DNA from: Bifidobacterium pseudocatenulatum DSM 20438 = JCM 1200 = LMG 10505
Lineage (GTDB): Bacteria; Actinomycetota; Actinomycetes; Actinomycetales; Bifidobacteriaceae
Length of the DNA: 64,000 nucleotides
Direction: 5' to 3'
Assembly: GCF_001025215.1 (NCBI RefSeq)
Contig: NZ_AP012330.1
Coordinates: forward strand, 124,001-188,000
Numbering within the stretch: the first letter of the stretch is position 1; each line of letters starts with the position of its first letter. The position numbers were made by a program, and so were the translations under genes. Below are positions 61,137-64,000 of the stretch, in pieces. The notes below the pieces were generated by a model. It saw only the letters and a list, made by a program, of their open reading frames with translations. It was not told the origin of the DNA and ran no database searches.

Positions 61137-63371
61137 TTAGTGCCTTGCCGGTCGGCGCGTATGCTTCTTGATGAGATATTCCTGGGAATCGACCAGCGGG
61201 CGACCCTCCTCATCCTTCGCATGACGCACGTAGGTTCCGTCGGCTGCCATATGCCACGAGGTGGTGGAATCGGCCATTTGCAGATCCACGTACTTGATCA
61301 GCTCGTCGATCTGCTCCGGAGCGGTGATGCGTACCAGCGCTTCGACTCGACGGTCGAGATTGCGGTGCATCAGATCGGCGGAACCGATCCACACTTCCGG
61401 ACCTGCGGCCGGACCTTCACCGATCTGCGGGCCATCGGAGTTCGCGAATGCGTAGATACGGCTGTGCTCGAGGAAACGACCCAGAATGGAACGCACGCGA
61501 ATGTTCTCGGAAAGTCCTGGAACACCCGGCTTGAGCGCGCAGATGCCGCGTTCCACGATGTCGATCTTCACGCCGGCCTGGCTTGCACGGTACAGCGCGT
61601 CGATGGTCTTCTCGTCCACGATGGAGTTGACCTTGATCTTAATCCACGCTTCCTTGCCTGCGCGTGCCGCATCCTCTTCGCGGCGGATGCGCTGAATCAG
61701 ACCGGAACGTACGGTACGCGGCGCTACCAGCAGACGGTGGAAGCTCGACTTCGGCGCATAACCGGACAGCTGGTTGAACAGGCGGGTCATATCCTGGCCG
61801 ACCACCGGATCGCAGGTCAGCAGGCCGAGATCGGTGTAGATGCGGGCGGTCTTCGGATTGTAGTTACCGGTGCCCACATGGCAGTAGCGGCGCAGGCCGT
61901 CGGCTTCCTGACGCACCACAAGGCTCAGCTTGCAGTGAGTCTTCAGGCCCACGATGCCGTACACCACGTGCACGCCGGCGCGTTCCAGCTTGCGTGCCCA
62001 TGCGATGTTGGCGTCTTCGTCGAAGCGTGCCTTGATTTCGACCAGTGCCAGCACCTGCTTGCCCGCATGCGCCGCGTCGATGAGCGCGTCGATGATCGGG
62101 GAGTTGCTGGACGTACGGTACAACGTCTGCTTGATGGCGAGCACCTTCGGATCCGCCGCAGCCTGCGCTAGGAACGCCTGAACGGAGGTAGAGAACGAAT
62201 CGTACGGGTGATGCAGGAGGATATCGCGTTCGCGAATCGCTGCAAAAATGTCTTGCGCGCGGGACGACTCCACCTCGGCAATCTGGCGATTGGTGGTCGG
62301 CACGAACGAACGGTACTTCAAGTCCGGACGGTCGATGCCGCCAAGTTCGAAGAGCACGGTCGCATCGAGCGGTGCCGGCAGGCGGTACACCTCATCGGCA
62401 CTGACGCGCAGCTGATCGGCGAGCAGCTGGGAAAGGAACGGGCTGGTCTCGTCGGAAATCTCAAGACGGATCGGCGGTCCGAAACGACGGCGCAGCAGCT
62501 CCTTCTCCATGGCGTTGAGCAGGTTCTCTGCATCATCCTCTTCCACGTCGATATCCTCGTTACGGGTAACGCGGAAGGATCGCGCTTCCTTGATGATCAT
62601 GCCCGGGAACAGGGATTCCAGGTGCGCGATGATCAGGTTCTCCATGGTGATGAAGCCGTAGCGCACGTTGGTGGCATCGTCGTCGGTCATGTCGTCGACG
62701 GGCACGAGACGGTTCAGGTTTCCAGGAATCTTCACGCGAGCGAAGTGGGACTTGCCGGAAGCCGGGTTCTCCACCAGCACGGCGAGGTTGATGGAACCGC
62801 CGGAAATGTACGGGAACGGGTGGGCCGGATCCACGGCGAGCGGCGTCAGAACAGGGAACACCTGCTGACGGTAGTAGCGAGACAGGCGCTCCTGTTCGGC
62901 GGCGGTGAGCTTGTCCCAGCTCAGCAGCACGATCTGTTCCTTCGCCAGGTCGGGAAGAATGTGATCGATCATGTAGTGCGCGTGCTCGTCCTGCAGGCGG
63001 TGCGCCTGCTCGCTGATGGCGCGCAGCTGCTGCCTTGGGCTCAATCCGGAGGCGGCCGTCACGGCGATGCCGGTGTCGATGCGGCGCTTCAGACCTGCGA
63101 CGCGAACCATGAAGAACTCGTCGAGGTTGTTCGCGAAGATCGCGGCGAAGCTTGCGCGTTCGATGATCGGCAGATCTTCGTCTTGGGCAAGTTCGAGGAC
63201 TCGCTTGTTGAACTTCAGCCAGCTCAACTCGCGGTCGAAGAAGCGGTCGTTCGGCAACGGCTCTTCGCCGGCCTGAAGCTCACGCTTGTCGTTTTTATCG
63301 GTCTCGGCGATATGCTCAGCTATCTGGCTGCGCAAGATCGCCTTCGAGGGTGCGTCAAAAATCTGTGCCAT
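61137..63371 (-). CDS. ppk: Polyphosphate kinase 1
   Basis: This 744-residue PPK1 reversibly polymerises ATP gamma-phosphate into polyphosphate. The N domain begins [22 protein letters not shown]. The catalytic part has [48 protein letters not shown] with the phospho-accepting His, and [11 protein letters not shown]. Full length and no lesions. It acts with the MutT1-like enzyme downstream, a conserved actinobacterial pairing, in nucleotide and phosphate homeostasis. The ATG at 63371 has a weak AGGAAAGT site. Confidence 0.97.
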   Translation of the reverse strand: MAQIFDAPSKAILRSQIAEHIAETDKNDKRELQAGEEPLPNDRFFDRELSWLKFNKRVLELAQDEDLPIIERASFAAIFANNLDEFFMVRVAGLKRRIDTGIAVTAASGLSPRQQLRAISEQAHRLQDEHAHYMIDHILPDLAKEQIVLLSWDKLTAAEQERLSRYYRQQVFPVLTPLAVDPAHPFPYISGGSINLAVLVENPASGKSHFARVKIPGNLNRLVPVDDMTDDDATNVRYGFITMENLIIAHLESLFPGMIIKEARSFRVTRNEDIDVEEDDAENLLNAMEKELLRRRFGPPIRLEISDETSPFLSQLLADQLRVSADEVYRLPAPLDATVLFELGGIDRPDLKYRSFVPTTNRQIAEVESSRAQDIFAAIRERDILLHHPYDSFSTSVQAFLAQAAADPKVLAIKQTLYRTSSNSPIIDALIDAAHAGKQVLALVEIKARFDEDANIAWARKLERAGVHVVYGIVGLKTHCKLSLVVRQEADGLRRYCHVGTGNYNPKTARIYTDLGLLTCDPVVGQDMTRLFNQLSGYAPKSSFHRLLVAPRTVRSGLIQRIRREEDAARAGKEAWIKIKVNSIVDEKTIDALYRASQAGVKIDIVERGICALKPGVPGLSENIRVRSILGRFLEHSRIYAFANSDGPQIGEGPAAGPEVWIGSADLMHRNLDRRVEALVRITAPEQIDELIKYVDLQMADSTTSWHMAADGTYVRHAKDEEGRPLVDSQEYLIKKHTRRPARH

Positions 63372-63646
63372 ACTTTCCTACTTTATCCTTAAGTAGCTGG
63401 AAATGCTGTAAAAAGCCGGCAAAATTTAGCTGGAGTTAACATTCGTTCGCTCATTGTGCAAATTAGGGTGTCGACACGCCGTGTTTTTGTCGCAAACGCA
63501 CGCAAACGAACAAACACGCCTTGCGTTTCGCACACGATGGAGCATTTTTATGATTCTTGCGATCGTAAAGCAACAGTTGCGACAAATACGGAACATCAGC
63601 CGGTTTCGGTTTGCGATTGCCGGATTGCTGAGCATAATTACGAAGT

Positions 63647-63811
63647 ACAAGAACAACTTAAAGAGCAGAGCCCACAAAGAGTGTATGGCCAAGATAGGTC
63701 GTTACGTTGAACGGGCATTGGATAGACTTACCGTTACGACGATGTTGTTGTGCAGAGATTCTGCCCTTAAGGTTCTTGCAAGGAAGGCCCGCTCGGCGGG
63801 CCTTCCTTTTT
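63647..63811 (+). ncRNA. Candidate 6S-like regulatory RNA
   Basis: A promoter-like TTGCGA...CATAAT lies at about 63611-63638. The following roughly 165-nt transcript folds into one long rod. CAAGAAC-CTTAA (63648-63661) pairs with TTAAG-GTTCTTG (63767-63778); GCAGA (63665) with TCTGC (63760); CACAA (63673) with TTGTG (63748). Then comes an asymmetric central bubble (20 nt and 7 nt), then GTCGTTACG (63698) with CGTTACGAC (63732), one mismatch. It ends in a strong terminator (GGAAGGCCCGC/GCGGGCCTTCC plus TTTTT, 63782-63811). The closing stem, central bubble and apical stem are the 6S RNA plan. Open frames across it have no family resemblance. Confidence 0.5.
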
Positions 63812-63869
63812 GTTTGCCTGTTCTCAGGGAGTTTTTCGGGAAAACGACGGACGCCGATTATCGTCGTTG

Positions 63870-63908
63870 TGTGGATAACGGTGCATAACACGCCGGGGTT
63901 GTGGATAA
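63870..63908. promoter_or_regulatory. Two DnaA boxes near the window end
   Basis: TGTGGATAA occurs at 63870-63878 and 63900-63908, 30 bp apart, after the candidate RNA. They may control the gene that begins beyond the window. Confidence 0.5.
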
Positions 63909-64000
63909 CTCGCGTCCTCCGACCACAGGGCCGGTTCAGCTTGCAATGGTGCTCGCCGAAGCTTTTCAATCGACGGTATGAGTAATGCAACGTCTTTTTC

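Noticed and set aside
63454..63888. 144-codon plus-strand frame over the candidate RNA
   Set aside because: It spans a promoter and a strong terminator, has no ribosome site and odd composition; the RNA reading is preferred.
63978..64000. ATG near the right edge that could open a new gene
   Set aside because: Only seven codons are visible and no ribosome site precedes it.

Overview
The window is a contiguous piece of a Bifidobacterium chromosome. The evidence is the moderately high G+C, dense operons with AAGGAGG-like ribosome sites, TTATCCACA-type DnaA boxes, and a complete set of hydroxyproline-linked beta-L-arabinan genes whose catalytic residues fall at or very near the positions known from B. 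longum HypBA1 and HypBA2. The species cannot be fixed from sequence reading alone. No prophage, insertion sequence, rRNA operon or CRISPR array was seen.

Layout. 1-2.9 kb: a heterodimeric ABC exporter (first gene cut by the window edge). 3-12.7 kb: an iron-acquisition island with an FTR1 permease, P19-type lipoprotein, DUF2318 membrane Fe-S protein, two FtsX/MacB-type permeases, an ATPase and an FMN-binding lipoprotein. A divergent ApbE flavin transferase can covalently load that lipoprotein. 12.8-18.4 kb: two YhgE/Pip membrane proteins and a TetR regulator, coupled by ATGA overlaps. 18.8-23.5 kb: a CmpB-type membrane protein, an NrdH-like redoxin behind paired NrdR boxes, a gene-poor 0.9 kb stretch with two poly-C tracts and hairpins, a surface protein built of six 84-residue repeats, and a tRNA-Lys. 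23.7-27.7 kb: C69 dipeptidase, glycosyltransferase 2 and a TetR regulator with a duplicated operator. 27.9-33.1 kb: ftsY, amtB-glnK and a short glnD. 33.1-37.4 kb: a duplicated DnaA-box array, then dnaB, murT and gatD. 37.5-39.9 kb: a phasin-like small protein and a UbiB/ABC1 kinase. 39.9-56.4 kb: a LacI-controlled locus with a sugar ABC importer, GH127 (HypBA1), GH121 (HypBA2) and a GH43 enzyme. 56.4-64 kb: an intergenic stretch rich in inverted repeats, a GDPD phosphodiesterase, upp, a conserved unknown gene, MutT1-like NUDIX/phosphatase, ppk, and a 6S-like RNA candidate.

How the genes work together. In the arabinan locus, the large cell-surface enzymes GH43 and GH121 trim plant extensin-type glycans outside the cell. 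The lipoprotein and two permeases import the released beta-arabinobiose. GH127 splits it to L-arabinose in the cytoplasm. Copies of a TGCGAAA/TTTCGCA palindrome precede both the importer and the GH121 gene and are the likely LacI operators. In the iron island, the FMN lipoprotein, DUF2318 protein and ABC-type complex probably move electrons or handle metal for P19/FTR1 uptake. amtB, glnK and glnD form a nitrogen-sensing set. murT-gatD amidate lipid II.

The most unusual signals are the flavinylation-linked iron island, the duplicated 42-bp DnaA-box array before dnaB, a family of about 21-bp TATATA-centred repeats (four copies folding into one 180-bp hairpin), the 6S-like RNA candidate, an NrdH-like protein lacking its first active-site cysteine, and MurT and GlnD proteins that lack a usual domain.
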